From: Chitinophagales bacterium
Lineage (GTDB): Bacteria > Bacteroidota > Bacteroidia > Chitinophagales > BACL12
Direction: 5' to 3'
Assembly: GCA_014380545.1 (NCBI GenBank)
Contig: JACMJP010000432.1
Coordinates: forward strand, 1 to 8,795
Length of the DNA: 8,795 nucleotides
Both the position numbers and the translations under genes were made by a program. Positions 1 through 7,343 of this stretch are shown piece by piece. The stretch's first letter is position 1. The number at the start of each line of letters is the position of its first letter. Under the pieces are notes generated by a model. It did not search any database. It saw nothing but the letters and a program-made list of their open reading frames with translations, and was not told the DNA's origin.

Positions 1-213
1 CTTGTTATACAATGGGATTTTTATATGGAAAATGGTCACCTCACACCAATGGTAACAAATACATGGGGCGATTATAAAAAATATGGAAATATATACCTGG
101 CAGGGGAAAGGGGCACAAGAGGAAAATTAACAGATATTCATGTTTGGAAATCTTTGCCCGAAAGTATTTTTACAAATAAGGAAATTCCGGGAATAAATAA
201 AATAAAAAGTTAG
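1..213 (+). CDS. C-terminal fragment of an uncharacterised protein
   Basis: The frame is open from the left edge (it reads LVIQWDFYMENG at the start) to a TAG at 211-213, so this is the last 70 residues of a longer protein and the internal Met at base 25 is probably not the start. Visible features are an aromatic stretch (QWDFY), a segment with TWGDYKKYGNIYLAGERG, and the ending LTDIHVWKSLPESIFTNKE. Alternating polar and aromatic residues suggest beta strands. I do not recognise the family with confidence. The layout is loosely like the last strands of secreted LolA-like or lipoprotein-carrier-like proteins of Bacteroidota, but that is an impression. It ends 9 bases before the stop of the convergent L,D-transpeptidase gene, and no hairpin terminator fits in that gap. 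Confidence 0.7.
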   Translation, partial: LVIQWDFYMENGHLTPMVTNTWGDYKKYGNIYLAGERGTRGKLTDIHVWKSLPESIFTNKEIPGINKIKS

Positions 214-222
214 TCTTTAAAA

Positions 223-1908
223 TTATATATCTGTCGTCGTATAAAGTGTTTCTTCCAGTTTCTCATCATGCTTGTAAATATCTTTTCTGAAATTTATATT
301 TCCGCTTTTATCAACCCAGGCAGTGAAGTACGCAATAAAAACGGGTATCTTTTCTTTTAAATTAACCTGTGTCGGTTTTCCTTTATACATCACAGATTCT
401 ATTTTTGCAGTTGTCCATGTTGAATCATCCCTCAATAAATATTCGGCAAATCTTTTTGGCTCACTCAATCTTATACAACCATGACTGAAACTTCGCTGTG
501 CTGAGCTAAATAAATTTTTTGTAGGTGTATCATGAAAATAAATACTGTAAGAATTCGGAAAAATAAATTTCACCCAGCCAAGTGAATTTCCTGCCCCGGG
601 TCTTTGACGAACGCTGTATGGAAAATCAGAACCACTATATGCATTCCAGTCAATGGATGAAGCATCTATAACCTGGCCCTTGCCGTTGGTTACTTCCATA
701 TTATTCTTTGATAAATAACTGCTGTTCTTTTTTTGAGCAGGAACAATTTCATTTGCGATAATATTTGGAGTGATTTCCCAATACGGACTGAAAATAATGT
801 ATTCAAGATAATCATTGAATATGGTTGTTGATGTGGATGATTTTCCAACGATCACACTCATGTCCCATGCAAGTGTATCATCATCATATATGTGCATTTT
901 AAATTCAGGAATATTTACAGTAATGTAATCACCCTTCAGATCATAAGGCACCCATCTGCAGCGTTCCATATTTATTTCAATTTGCCGCACCAGCATTTCA
1001 GGAGAAGTATTAATTGCATCAAAGAAATTTTTTCCTGCTGTACTATCAGCAGCTAAACCATAGCGTATTTGAAAATTTTTAACGGCTTCAGCAGTAGTTT
1101 CATCAAAATAAGCGGAAGAATCTTTTTGTTGCATATCACCTAAAATAAATAACCGTTCTTTAAACTGAGCAATTATTTCAGATGAATCACCTTCTTTAAA
1201 AAAATTTACATCTTTGGGTAGCGCTAAAATTTCCCATGTTGTATTTTCTTTTGCAAGTGCTTTATATTTTTTTAAATATTTTTTCAGCAAATTGTATTGA
1301 GCGTACACCGGCTCATAAGCAGTAAAAGATGCTCTTTTGCCTGTTAAAATAGAATCGAGAATAGAAACATACGGAATTGTTTTTCTGCTGATGTACCAGT
1401 TGAGATCTTTTGTTTGTTTTTCACTCATGCCGCCCCAAACTTTTTGTGCATACACAAAAAAATTACTTGTTAATGCAAGATCAAAATGCAAAGTATTTTC
1501 ATCTGCACCCTGATAATAATAATCAGGATTTGATATTTTCTGATATAAAGAATTATTTTCCGCTACATACATAATGGAATCCCGCAAACCTTCATCGTCA
1601 AAATGAATTAATAAATTCATAAAATTTCCTGCCTGCTCAACCATACCGGTATTATTAAACCATGCGTATGCATAATTCCTGTTCTTATAAAAAGTGAATA
1701 TTTCATTTCTGTGAAAATAATACACCGGGTGCTTTGCAAGAAAATTTTCAATTGTAATACTATCTGTAATAAGCGGGTAAATAACAGTATCAACTTTTAT
1801 GGATGTATTTAATGCATCATCGGTATGCGTTTTTTTATTTTTTGATCTGCAGGAAAAAAATATTGCTGCGCACAGTAGTGTACAGGAAAGAATGTGAAGT
1901 GGTTTCAT
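223..1908 (-). CDS. Lipoprotein L,D-transpeptidase (YcbB/LdtD-type, YkuD domain)
   Basis: Predicted murein L,D-transpeptidase, which would make 3-3 cross-links between peptidoglycan stems or attach proteins to them in the periplasm. The 561-residue protein starts with a lipoprotein signal: basic MKPLH, a hydrophobic stretch, and Cys20 after FFS. A helical scaffold region (about 45-235) is followed by a peptidoglycan-binding repeat (about 243-295, with the FDETTAEAVKNFQIRYGL signature) and the YkuD catalytic domain (about 327-490). The catalytic motif is SHGCIRL, with His476 and nucleophile Cys478. The upstream conserved histidine is His459 in YFHDTP. Order and length match the large LdtD/YcbB class, in contrast with short LdtA-type enzymes. 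The ATG at 1906-1908 is directly followed by the signal peptide, so the start is well supported. The gene is divergent from glgB. The lipid anchor suggests membrane attachment, but the target membrane cannot be told from sequence. Confidence 0.93.
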   Translation of the reverse strand: MKPLHILSCTLLCAAIFFSCRSKNKKTHTDDALNTSIKVDTVIYPLITDSITIENFLAKHPVYYFHRNEIFTFYKNRNYAYAWFNNTGMVEQAGNFMNLLIHFDDEGLRDSIMYVAENNSLYQKISNPDYYYQGADENTLHFDLALTSNFFVYAQKVWGGMSEKQTKDLNWYISRKTIPYVSILDSILTGKRASFTAYEPVYAQYNLLKKYLKKYKALAKENTTWEILALPKDVNFFKEGDSSEIIAQFKERLFILGDMQQKDSSAYFDETTAEAVKNFQIRYGLAADSTAGKNFFDAINTSPEMLVRQIEINMERCRWVPYDLKGDYITVNIPEFKMHIYDDDTLAWDMSVIVGKSSTSTTIFNDYLEYIIFSPYWEITPNIIANEIVPAQKKNSSYLSKNNMEVTNGKGQVIDASSIDWNAYSGSDFPYSVRQRPGAGNSLGWVKFIFPNSYSIYFHDTPTKNLFSSAQRSFSHGCIRLSEPKRFAEYLLRDDSTWTTAKIESVMYKGKPTQVNLKEKIPVFIAYFTAWVDKSGNINFRKDIYKHDEKLEETLYTTTDI

Positions 1909-1927
1909 AAAACTATTGTATTCAAGG

Positions 1928-1955
1928 CGAAATTACATGTTTCTATTGATTACAA
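1928..1955 (-). promoter_or_regulatory. Possible promoter of the L,D-transpeptidase gene
   Basis: On the minus strand a TTG (bases 1955-1953) is followed after 17 bases by TAATTTCG (1935-1928), seven of eight matches to the Bacteroidota -7 element TAnnTTTG. This would start transcription around 1922, about 14 bases before the ATG. The match is imperfect and the region is AT-rich, so chance is possible. Confidence 0.35.
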
Positions 1956-1963
1956 TACCTTTC

Positions 1964-1971
1964 TATATTTG
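1964..1971 (+). promoter_or_regulatory. -7 promoter element just before glgB
   Basis: TATATTTG is a perfect match to TAnnTTTG. A TTG at 1946-1948 lies 15 bases upstream, slightly closer than usual for the -33 element. The element ends only 3 bases before the preferred glgB ATG (1975), so the predicted transcript would have almost no leader. It lies within tens of bases of the divergent promoter proposed for the transpeptidase gene. It may be a chance match in AT-rich DNA. Confidence 0.4.
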
Positions 1972-1974
1972 CAT

Positions 1975-4011
1975 ATGGCGAATACTGTTGATCACACATT
2001 TTCTTTATTAACTGATTATGATATCCATTTACTAAGAGAGGGCAGTCACTACAGGCTTTGGGAGAAACTCGGATCGCATGTAGCAGAACAGGGTGGAAAA
2101 AAAGGAGTGTATTTCGCCGTGTGGGCGCCAAATGCTACACAGGTTTTTGTAAAAGGTGATTTTAATAACTGGCATGATAGCCTGCATGAATTGAAAGCAA
2201 GGTGGGATGAAAGCGGAATATGGGAAGGTTTTATTATCGGCGTAAAAGCGGGTGATATGTATAAATACCGTATCCTTCATCCGCATGGCGACCCACTTGA
2301 AAAATGTGATCCCTTTGCACAAAAATCAGAATCTGCTCCAAATAATGCATCTATTATTATTGATTCAAAATATAAATGGAAAGATAAAAAGTGGATGAAT
2401 AAGCGGTTGAAATTTAATTACGAAAACCCGATAAGTATTTACGAAGTGCATTTGGGAAGCTGGGGAAGAAAACCTGACGGAACATATTTTTCATATCGTG
2501 ACCTAGCTGATACTTTAATTCAATACGTAAAACAAATGGGATTTACGCATATTGAACTGATGCCCATTATGGAACATCCCTTTTATGGAAGCTGGGGATA
2601 CCAGATTACAAATTATTTTGCACCAACATCAAGATATGGCGAACCTGATGATCTTAAATTTTTAATTGACTCTGCACATAAAAATAATATCGGAGTTATC
2701 CTGGATTGGGTGCCTTCGCATTTTCCCGGTGATGAATATGCAATTAAAAATTTTGACGGAACTGCATTATATGAACATGCTGACCCTAAAAAAGGATTTC
2801 AACCCGACTGGAACAGTTATATATTTAATTACGGACGCAATGAAGTAAAATCTTTTTTAATTAGTAATGCAATTTACTGGATACATGATTTTCATTTTGA
2901 CGGATTAAGAGTGGATGCAGTAGCAAGTATTTTATATCTTGACTACAGCAGGAAAGAAGGGGAATGGATACCAAATGAATATGGTGGCAATGAAAATTTA
3001 GAAGCAATTCAATTATTAAAAGAATTTAATAATGCAATAAGAAATGATTTTCCGGGTGTGATAACAATTGCAGAAGAAAGCACGGCATGGCCAAAAGTTT
3101 CTGATATTACAGAAAAAGGCGGATTAGGATTTCATTATAAATGGATGATGGGCTGGATGCATGATACATTAAATTATTTTAAAAAAGAACCCATTTACAG
3201 AAGGCATCATCAGAATGATATTACATTTTCTATCTGGTATTTTTGGAGCGAACATTTTGTATTAAGTATTTCGCATGATGAAGTTGTTTATGGCAAGGGA
3301 AGTTTATGGAATAAAATGCCGGGGGATGACTGGCATAAATTTGCAAACCTGCGATTATTATTTGCTTATATGTTCACACACCCGGGAGCAAAATTAATTT
3401 TCATGGGAAGTGAGTTTGCACAAAAAAAGGAATGGAATCATGATGAAAGCCTCGACTGGAATTTAGTATTGGAAGAGCCCCATAAAAAAACACAACAGCT
3501 TGTTACAGATCTTAATCATTTATACACAACAGAAAAAGCCCTGCATGAAAATGACTATGTTACTGATTCTTTAGTTTGGACCGACCTTACAAAAAATGAG
3601 CAGTGTATTATCTGTTACAAAAGAATTGCAAAGGATGCGAATGATTATATTTTGATGATTGCAAATTTCGACCAGCAAACACATTATGATTATAAAATTG
3701 ATGTTCTTGAAAATATTGAGTATCGTGAAATAGTAAATACTGATGCCGAGATGTATGGCGGCAGCGGACTAATTAATGATAGTGTTTTAAAACCGGAAGG
3801 AGAGGACAGGGAGGAGCAAGCAGATAGGAGTAAGGAGGAAAATACAACAACAAATTATTTTGTAAAATTGATTATTCCGCCATTGAGTATGATATTATTA
3901 AAGCCTTTGCGCAGGATAAATAAGCCTGAAATAAAAACAAAAAAAAATGTTCTGAAGAGAGGAAAAGCTAAAAGGAGTAGAAAAAAGGTAAGGAGCGAAA
4001 CGAATATTTAA
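1975..4011 (+). CDS. glgB: 1,4-alpha-glucan branching enzyme GlgB
   Basis: Makes alpha-1,6 branches in glycogen by cutting and transferring alpha-1,4 chains (GH13, GlgB subfamily; cytoplasmic). Numbering from the ATG at 1975 (678 residues): an N-terminal CBM48 domain about 20-115 (YFAVWAPNA, GDFNNW); the catalytic barrel with DWVPSHFP (Asp244), GLRVDAVAS (nucleophile Asp314), TIAEESTAWP (acid/base Glu367) and SISHDEVVYGKGSL (Asp435); and an all-beta C-terminal domain. All three catalytic acids are present. The frame is open upstream to an ATG at 1894, but that start would overlap the divergent gene, and family similarity begins near FSLLTDYDIHLLREGSHYRLWEKLG-type sequence soon after 1975, so 1975 is preferred. 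Two oddities: an acidic low-complexity insert (about 606-623) between the last strands, and a Lys/Arg-rich tail of roughly 35 residues after the final strand. No other glycogen genes lie in the window. Confidence 0.95.
   Translation: MANTVDHTFSLLTDYDIHLLREGSHYRLWEKLGSHVAEQGGKKGVYFAVWAPNATQVFVKGDFNNWHDSLHELKARWDESGIWEGFIIGVKAGDMYKYRILHPHGDPLEKCDPFAQKSESAPNNASIIIDSKYKWKDKKWMNKRLKFNYENPISIYEVHLGSWGRKPDGTYFSYRDLADTLIQYVKQMGFTHIELMPIMEHPFYGSWGYQITNYFAPTSRYGEPDDLKFLIDSAHKNNIGVILDWVPSHFPGDEYAIKNFDGTALYEHADPKKGFQPDWNSYIFNYGRNEVKSFLISNAIYWIHDFHFDGLRVDAVASILYLDYSRKEGEWIPNEYGGNENLEAIQLLKEFNNAIRNDFPGVITIAEESTAWPKVSDITEKGGLGFHYKWMMGWMHDTLNYFKKEPIYRRHHQNDITFSIWYFWSEHFVLSISHDEVVYGKGSLWNKMPGDDWHKFANLRLLFAYMFTHPGAKLIFMGSEFAQKKEWNHDESLDWNLVLEEPHKKTQQLVTDLNHLYTTEKALHENDYVTDSLVWTDLTKNEQCIICYKRIAKDANDYILMIANFDQQTHYDYKIDVLENIEYREIVNTDAEMYGGSGLINDSVLKPEGEDREEQADRSKEENTTTNYFVKLIIPPLSMILLKPLRRINKPEIKTKKNVLKRGKAKRSRKKVRSETNI
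3795..3843 (+). repeat. Purine-rich degenerate repeat inside glgB
   Basis: About 90 percent of these bases are purines on the coding strand. AGGAG occurs four times (from 3798, 3812, 3826 and 3833), and GGAGCAAGCAG (3813-3823) and GGAGTAAGGAG (3827-3837) are an imperfect tandem pair. It encodes an acidic stretch (GEDREEQADRSKEEN) in a loop of the C-terminal beta domain. It looks unlike the flanking coding DNA and is in frame. Confidence 0.6.
3940..4005 (+). repeat. Second purine-rich tract, encoding the GlgB basic tail
   Basis: An A/G-rich stretch at the 3' end of glgB. It shares exact words with the tract at 3795-3843: AGGAGTA (3973-3979 and 3826-3832) and GTAAGGAG (3988-3995 and 3830-3837). 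It encodes a tail with many Lys and Arg residues (KRGKAKRSRKKVR). Common origin of the two tracts is inference, since the shared words are short and the composition is biased. Confidence 0.45.
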
Positions 4012-4055
4012 TTTTATTCATACTCAAAATATTTAAATAATTTATTCCTATTATA

Positions 4056-4063
4056 TACTTTTG
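4056..4063 (+). promoter_or_regulatory. -7 promoter element of the lipoprotein hydrolase gene
   Basis: TACTTTTG fits TAnnTTTG exactly. Transcription would start near 4069, giving a leader of about 14 bases to the ATG at 4084. No clear TTTG or TTG sits at the -33 position, so only half of the promoter is visible. Confidence 0.45.
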
Positions 4064-4083
4064 GTTTTTGTCATTTGTATGAT

Positions 4084-5118
4084 ATGAAAACAAAATTTCA
4101 CACTTTAAATTTTCGGGCATTTCTTTTTATTATAATTATTAGTCATAGTTTTTTATCTTGTAAGAAAAAATATGCAACAGAAAATGTAATCTATAAAAAT
4201 GGAGATATTATTATTTCTGCAAGAATATATAAACCGGTCAGCGGAAGTAATTTTCCGGTTGTTGTAATAGTGCCAAGTGCTGAACCTGATACGAAAGAAA
4301 CATACAGTGATTATGCAGAGCATTTTGCAACAAACGGCATTGTAACAATATGTTATGATAAAAGAGGCACAGGGCAATCAACCGGGAATATTATGAAAGC
4401 AGACTTTAATGACCTGTTTTTTGATGCATACGCAGGTATCAGCTATATAAAAGAATTACCCTATGTTGATACTACACAAATGGGATTTATTGGCCACAGC
4501 CAGGGTGGAATGTATATTTTTATGGCTGACAGTATTACAAATGACATTGCATTTTTGATTGATATTTCCGGGTCAGCTGCTTCACCATTAGATCAAAGTC
4601 ATTATAATATTTATTCCAAAATAAAAGAGAATGGCGGCTCAGAAAAATATGCTGACAGTCTTGCTTTTTTAATGGATGATTATATCAGGTATTTATCAGC
4701 AAGAAATAATTATACATCCATTAAGAGCAGGGTTGAGGTTGCTTTATCCGATCCTGAAAAACCTGCAGCTGATAAAATAAATTATTTTGACCAGTTTAAA
4801 TATTTATATCCTCCTGAGCAGCTGCCTCTATTTGATGCTATGGAAATGTATCCCTTCATGCGAAGCTGCAATTACGAAGCAAGAAAATTCTTCTCAACAT
4901 TTTCAATTCCTGCATTGATGATTTATGGAAAAAAAGATCGTGTAATAAATTCTGCCTTCTGCGTAGAAATTGCAAAACAGGCGGAGCAACAAAATGATCT
5001 GATTGATGTAAAAGTATATGAAAATGCAAATCACACAATGAAAGAAGAAACCTTAACAGGGAAAGGATATCCTGATAATTTTTTTGAAGATCTAACAAGC
5101 TGGATCAAATTACATTAA
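4084..5118 (+). CDS. Lipoprotein alpha/beta hydrolase
   Basis: Predicted serine hydrolase of the alpha/beta fold, exported and lipid-anchored; the substrate is unknown. Numbering from the ATG at 4084 (344 residues): a signal with basic MKTKFH, a hydrophobic run, and lipobox FLSC with Cys26; then a typical early strand and oxyanion region (FPVVVIVPSAEPD), the CYDKRGTGQST loop seen in many such hydrolases, the nucleophile elbow GHSQGG (Ser139), the acid Asp285 in YGKKDRV, and His317 in NANHTM. The full triad is present. A helical cap lies between about 165 and 265. An in-frame ATG at 4075 would add three residues (MYD); 4084 is preferred because it gives a cleaner signal peptide and a better distance to the -7 element. 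The domain resembles dienelactone hydrolase/acyl-peptidase-like esterases, without a basis for a narrower name. The gene follows glgB by 72 bases but seems to have its own promoter. Confidence 0.88.
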   Translation: MKTKFHTLNFRAFLFIIIISHSFLSCKKKYATENVIYKNGDIIISARIYKPVSGSNFPVVVIVPSAEPDTKETYSDYAEHFATNGIVTICYDKRGTGQSTGNIMKADFNDLFFDAYAGISYIKELPYVDTTQMGFIGHSQGGMYIFMADSITNDIAFLIDISGSAASPLDQSHYNIYSKIKENGGSEKYADSLAFLMDDYIRYLSARNNYTSIKSRVEVALSDPEKPAADKINYFDQFKYLYPPEQLPLFDAMEMYPFMRSCNYEARKFFSTFSIPALMIYGKKDRVINSAFCVEIAKQAEQQNDLIDVKVYENANHTMKEETLTGKGYPDNFFEDLTSWIKLH

Positions 5119-5175
5119 AATTTTGGGGTTAGTGTAAACTTATTCTTCATTTACTCAAGACCTGTTTGCGCAAAA

Positions 5176-5546
5176 TCATTCCTGCCCTATACCAAAAATA
5201 TTTCCTGACAGATCACTAAATGTGGCTATAAATTCCGGTGCTTTTCCGCTTATTGCTTCAACAATTTTTCCGCCATTGGCAATAATAGCTTCTAATGTTA
5301 CTGCCACATCATCAACCATAATGTAGATGAGCGATCCTGAATCTGTATGCGATTTTCTGTTTAATACCATGTGCCTGTAACTCCATAAGGCACATCATCA
5401 AAGGCAACAGAACCATCACTCCTTGTTCTGATGTTCCACCCGAAAACTTTACGGTAAAATGATGCAGATGCAGCGATGGTATCTGATGGTATTTGTAAAT
5501 AGCAAACTTTGCCGTTTGGTATTATAGAATCCGTTTGATCGCTCAT
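5176..5546 (-). pseudogene. VOC (glyoxalase/bleomycin-resistance fold) protein gene, frameshifted
   Basis: Two minus-strand pieces join into one VOC-domain protein of about 123 residues. The first (5546 to about 5368) reads MSDQTDSIIPNGKVCYLQIP and goes on through ASASFYRKVFGWNIR to GVTGTW. The second (about 5368 to 5176) continues with VLNRKS, LIYIMVDDVAVTLEAIIANGGKIV and FSDLSGNIFGIGQE. These are the usual beta-alpha-beta-beta-beta modules of small VOC proteins. The frame breaks at 5366-5369, where the minus strand has TGG followed by TATTAA. One extra G would read TGG GTA TTA and restore W-V-L-N. It is thus either a young pseudogene or a single-base sequence error. VOC proteins are metal-dependent or metal-free dioxygenases, glyoxalases or drug-binding proteins, and this subgroup has no assigned substrate. 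It is 40 bases downstream of the GNAT gene on the same strand; no convincing promoter was seen. Confidence 0.85.
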
Positions 5547-5586
5547 ATTTATATATTAAATGTTTATTTAATCAGGTAATTAAATA

Positions 5587-6006
5587 CTAAAGTTTTTTTT
5601 GAAAATGGAACCCCAATATTTTATAGCCTTCATTGAACCAGAATTTGTGCCCTTTTTCATTTATAACATAACAGTTCAGTTCCGAAGCAACACAACCTTT
5701 ATATCTTCCATAGTCATATATCCACTGCATTAATAATTCACCAATTCCTTTATTTCTATAATCAGGGTGAATTACAACATTGTCCGGCTCAATATGTTTT
5801 CCAACATAATATTTGGTTATGATCCAGAGCCCGGAAATTCCAATTAATTTATCACCATCATAAACCCCAACGCATTCATAACCCTGGGTTAACATTTCAT
5901 CAAGCCTGCTCTTTAATGTTTGTTCATCAATGACCGGATTCAAAATTTTGAGCAATGCAATTATTGAATAGATATTTTCTTTTGGGATCAATGAAAAGTG
6001 GTACAT
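5587..6006 (-). CDS. GNAT family N-acetyltransferase
   Basis: Predicted acetyl-CoA-dependent N-acetyltransferase; the acceptor is unknown. Numbering from the ATG at 6006 (139 residues): the central strands LIGISGLWII, then motif A (VVIHPDYRNKGIGELLMQWI, residues 77-96) with the pyrophosphate-binding R-x-x-G-x-G form at Arg84-Gly89, and motif B near the end (NEKGHKFWFNEGYKILGFHF), where the NEKGHKFW helix is typical of GNAT enzymes. Length is normal for the family. A GTG at 6024 in the same frame would add six residues, but a perfect -7 element covers 6034-6027 and would start transcription near 6020, so ATG 6006 is preferred. The gene lies 56 bases after the MDR oxidoreductase gene and before the broken VOC gene. 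It appears intact, unlike the VOC gene. Confidence 0.88.
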   Translation of the reverse strand: MYHFSLIPKENIYSIIALLKILNPVIDEQTLKSRLDEMLTQGYECVGVYDGDKLIGISGLWIITKYYVGKHIEPDNVVIHPDYRNKGIGELLMQWIYDYGRYKGCVASELNCYVINEKGHKFWFNEGYKILGFHFQKKL

Positions 6007-6026
6007 AACAAGTATTTGATACACTA

Positions 6027-6034
6027 CAAATCTA
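6027..6034 (-). promoter_or_regulatory. -7 promoter element of the GNAT gene
   Basis: The minus strand reads TAGATTTG, a perfect TAnnTTTG, ending about 20 bases before the ATG at 6006. A matching TTG at the -33 distance was not found. The site decides against the GTG start at 6024. Confidence 0.45.
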
Positions 6035-6062
6035 TTAATTAAAATCGTTTAGAATATTGTGT

Positions 6063-6965
6063 TCAGTTATTTTCCACTATATTTATTACTACATTTCCCT
6101 TTTTATGAAATTGTTCTACATATGCATGTGCTTCTCTAATTTGTTCAAGTGTGTATCTTTTGTCTATCACCGTTTTTAGCTTTCCCGATTCAATGATCTC
6201 TTTTAAAACCAACAGATCATCCGGATTTGACTTTGGTGAACTTGATACAGATATATATTTTCCTTTTGGCTTTAATAAATTTTTACATGCTGATCTGGAA
6301 GTTTTTCCCACTGCATCAAAAATAACATCGAACTGTGTTTCTGTTTTTGTAAAATCTTCCGTGGTATAATCAATAACTGTATCTGCTCCGAGTGATTTTA
6401 TAAGGTTTACATTTGTTGTACTGCATACTCCAGTAACATACGCTCCAAAATATTTACTAAGCTGAACAGCAAACGTACCTACACTTCCTGATGCCCCGTA
6501 TATGAGCACATTGTCTCCGGGTTTTACTCCGGCTTTTTTTAAGAACCTTAATGCAGTAAGACCACCAATTGGAACTGTCGCTGCTTCTTCAAACGTCATA
6601 TTGGAAGGTTTTATAGCAATTACATTATTTTCAGGAAGGCATTTATATTCAGCATATGCGCCGAATTTAAATCCGCAGGAAGCAAAAACAGCGTCACCTT
6701 TTTTAAATGACTTAACTTCTTTACCAACTTCCTCAATTACACCTGCTAATTCAAATCCTAATATTTTCACTCTTGTAGGTTTGAATAAACCAGTAAAAAG
6801 TCTTGCCAAAAATGGGTCGGCTTTGCGCATACGCCAGTCTCCTGCTGTTACAGTTGTTGCATATATTTTTACTAATACCTGATTTTTTTTGGGTGTTGGC
6901 TTTTCAATATCCTTTAGTTGAAGAACATCCGGTGGTCCATATTTTTCATAAACAACTGCTTTCAT
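6063..6965 (-). CDS. NAD(P)-dependent MDR oxidoreductase (quinone oxidoreductase-like, zinc-free)
   Basis: Medium-chain dehydrogenase/reductase predicted to reduce quinones, enones or similar carbonyl compounds with NAD(P)H in the cytoplasm. From the ATG at 6965 it has 300 residues. It begins with MKAVVYEKYGPPDVLQL and VLVKIYATTVTAGDWR, the usual N-terminal GroES-like fold. The segment ILGFELAGVIEEVG (about 69-81) replaces the GHE zinc signature of alcohol dehydrogenases, so catalytic zinc is not expected. The Rossmann motif is GASGSVGTFAVQLSKYFGA, with the glycine-rich part at 157-163, followed by LGADTVIDY. The C-terminus VVINIV is normal. An in-frame ATG at 7004 adds 13 polar residues (MSIINITQTNTKK) that do not belong to the fold, so 6965 is preferred. 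The family resembles YhfP/RTN4IP1-like quinone reductases. It follows the broken DoxX-like gene closely, which suggests they were once one transcript. Confidence 0.9.
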   Translation of the reverse strand: MKAVVYEKYGPPDVLQLKDIEKPTPKKNQVLVKIYATTVTAGDWRMRKADPFLARLFTGLFKPTRVKILGFELAGVIEEVGKEVKSFKKGDAVFASCGFKFGAYAEYKCLPENNVIAIKPSNMTFEEAATVPIGGLTALRFLKKAGVKPGDNVLIYGASGSVGTFAVQLSKYFGAYVTGVCSTTNVNLIKSLGADTVIDYTTEDFTKTETQFDVIFDAVGKTSRSACKNLLKPKGKYISVSSSPKSNPDDLLVLKEIIESGKLKTVIDKRYTLEQIREAHAYVEQFHKKGNVVINIVENN

Positions 6966-7029
6966 TTTTTTGGTATTTGTTTGTGTAATATTAATGATGC
7001 TCATACACTTTTTATTTACTACTTACACT

Positions 7030-7343
7030 TTACTTACAATAAATTGAACTCAAAAGCAGTATCAATGACCAGGCTGAATAAATTCTCAGGTTTGGAATAA
7101 GCAATCCTGTTCCTAAAAGAATTTCAAAAATTCCTGTGATGTAGATCACTGCAGTTTTGAAACGGATAATGCCGGGTATCATCATGGTCATCCCTTTTGT
7201 ATAAACAAAGTGCCCTATTACAGTAAAAAAAAGCATTGCATTGCTATCCGGCCAGATAAAGCAAAATCATAATTGCCAGTTGCGAACTTTATAACAAAAA
7301 CAGACGCACAGAAAACAATAAGCAAAACTATTAATGGTTTCAT
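7030..7343 (-). pseudogene. DoxX-like membrane protein gene, frameshifted and shortened
   Basis: A first piece starts at ATG 7343 (MKPLIVLLIVFCASVFVIKF, then ATGNYDFALSGRIAM) and runs into a stop at 7218-7220. The second piece, in the next frame, starts at MLFFTVIGHFVYTKGMTMMI (7236) and continues through ITGIFEILLGTGLLIPNLR to a stop at 7030. Together they look like a small DoxX-like protein with four expected membrane helices, of which an N-terminal helix, the IGHF helix and the FEILLGTGLLIP helix are clear. The join lies at about 7237-7241, inside a tandem GCAAT GCAAT, where either a small duplication or a lost base would change frame. The last helix breaks off at LILLLSSIYCK, where full-length relatives usually go on for about 40 residues. 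The function of this subgroup is not settled; DoxX relatives act at the membrane in redox contexts. The MDR gene starts soon downstream. Confidence 0.8.

Noticed and set aside
1894..1974. Extended glgB start adding 27 residues
   Set aside because: It would overlap the divergent transpeptidase gene and adds sequence outside the GlgB fold, while 1975 fits the family start.
2032..2322. A 96-codon minus-strand frame within glgB
   Set aside because: Antisense to the conserved CBM48 region of glgB; cysteine- and phenylalanine-rich sequence typical of a shadow frame.
3795..3843. AGGAG words as ribosome binding sites for a hidden gene
   Set aside because: No start codon with a plausible frame follows at the right distance, Shine-Dalgarno use is weak in Bacteroidota, and the region is in frame with glgB.
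5165..5174. Palindrome TTTGCGCAAA between the convergent hydrolase and VOC genes
   Set aside because: Only 10 bases with no loop or T run; too short for a terminator and expected by chance often enough.
6502..6882. A 126-codon open frame on the plus strand
   Set aside because: It is fully antisense to the well-supported MDR oxidoreductase gene, with no recognisable domain or promoter.
6966..7004. Extended start of the MDR gene
   Set aside because: The 13 extra residues are polar and precede the typical MKAVVYEKYG start of the family.
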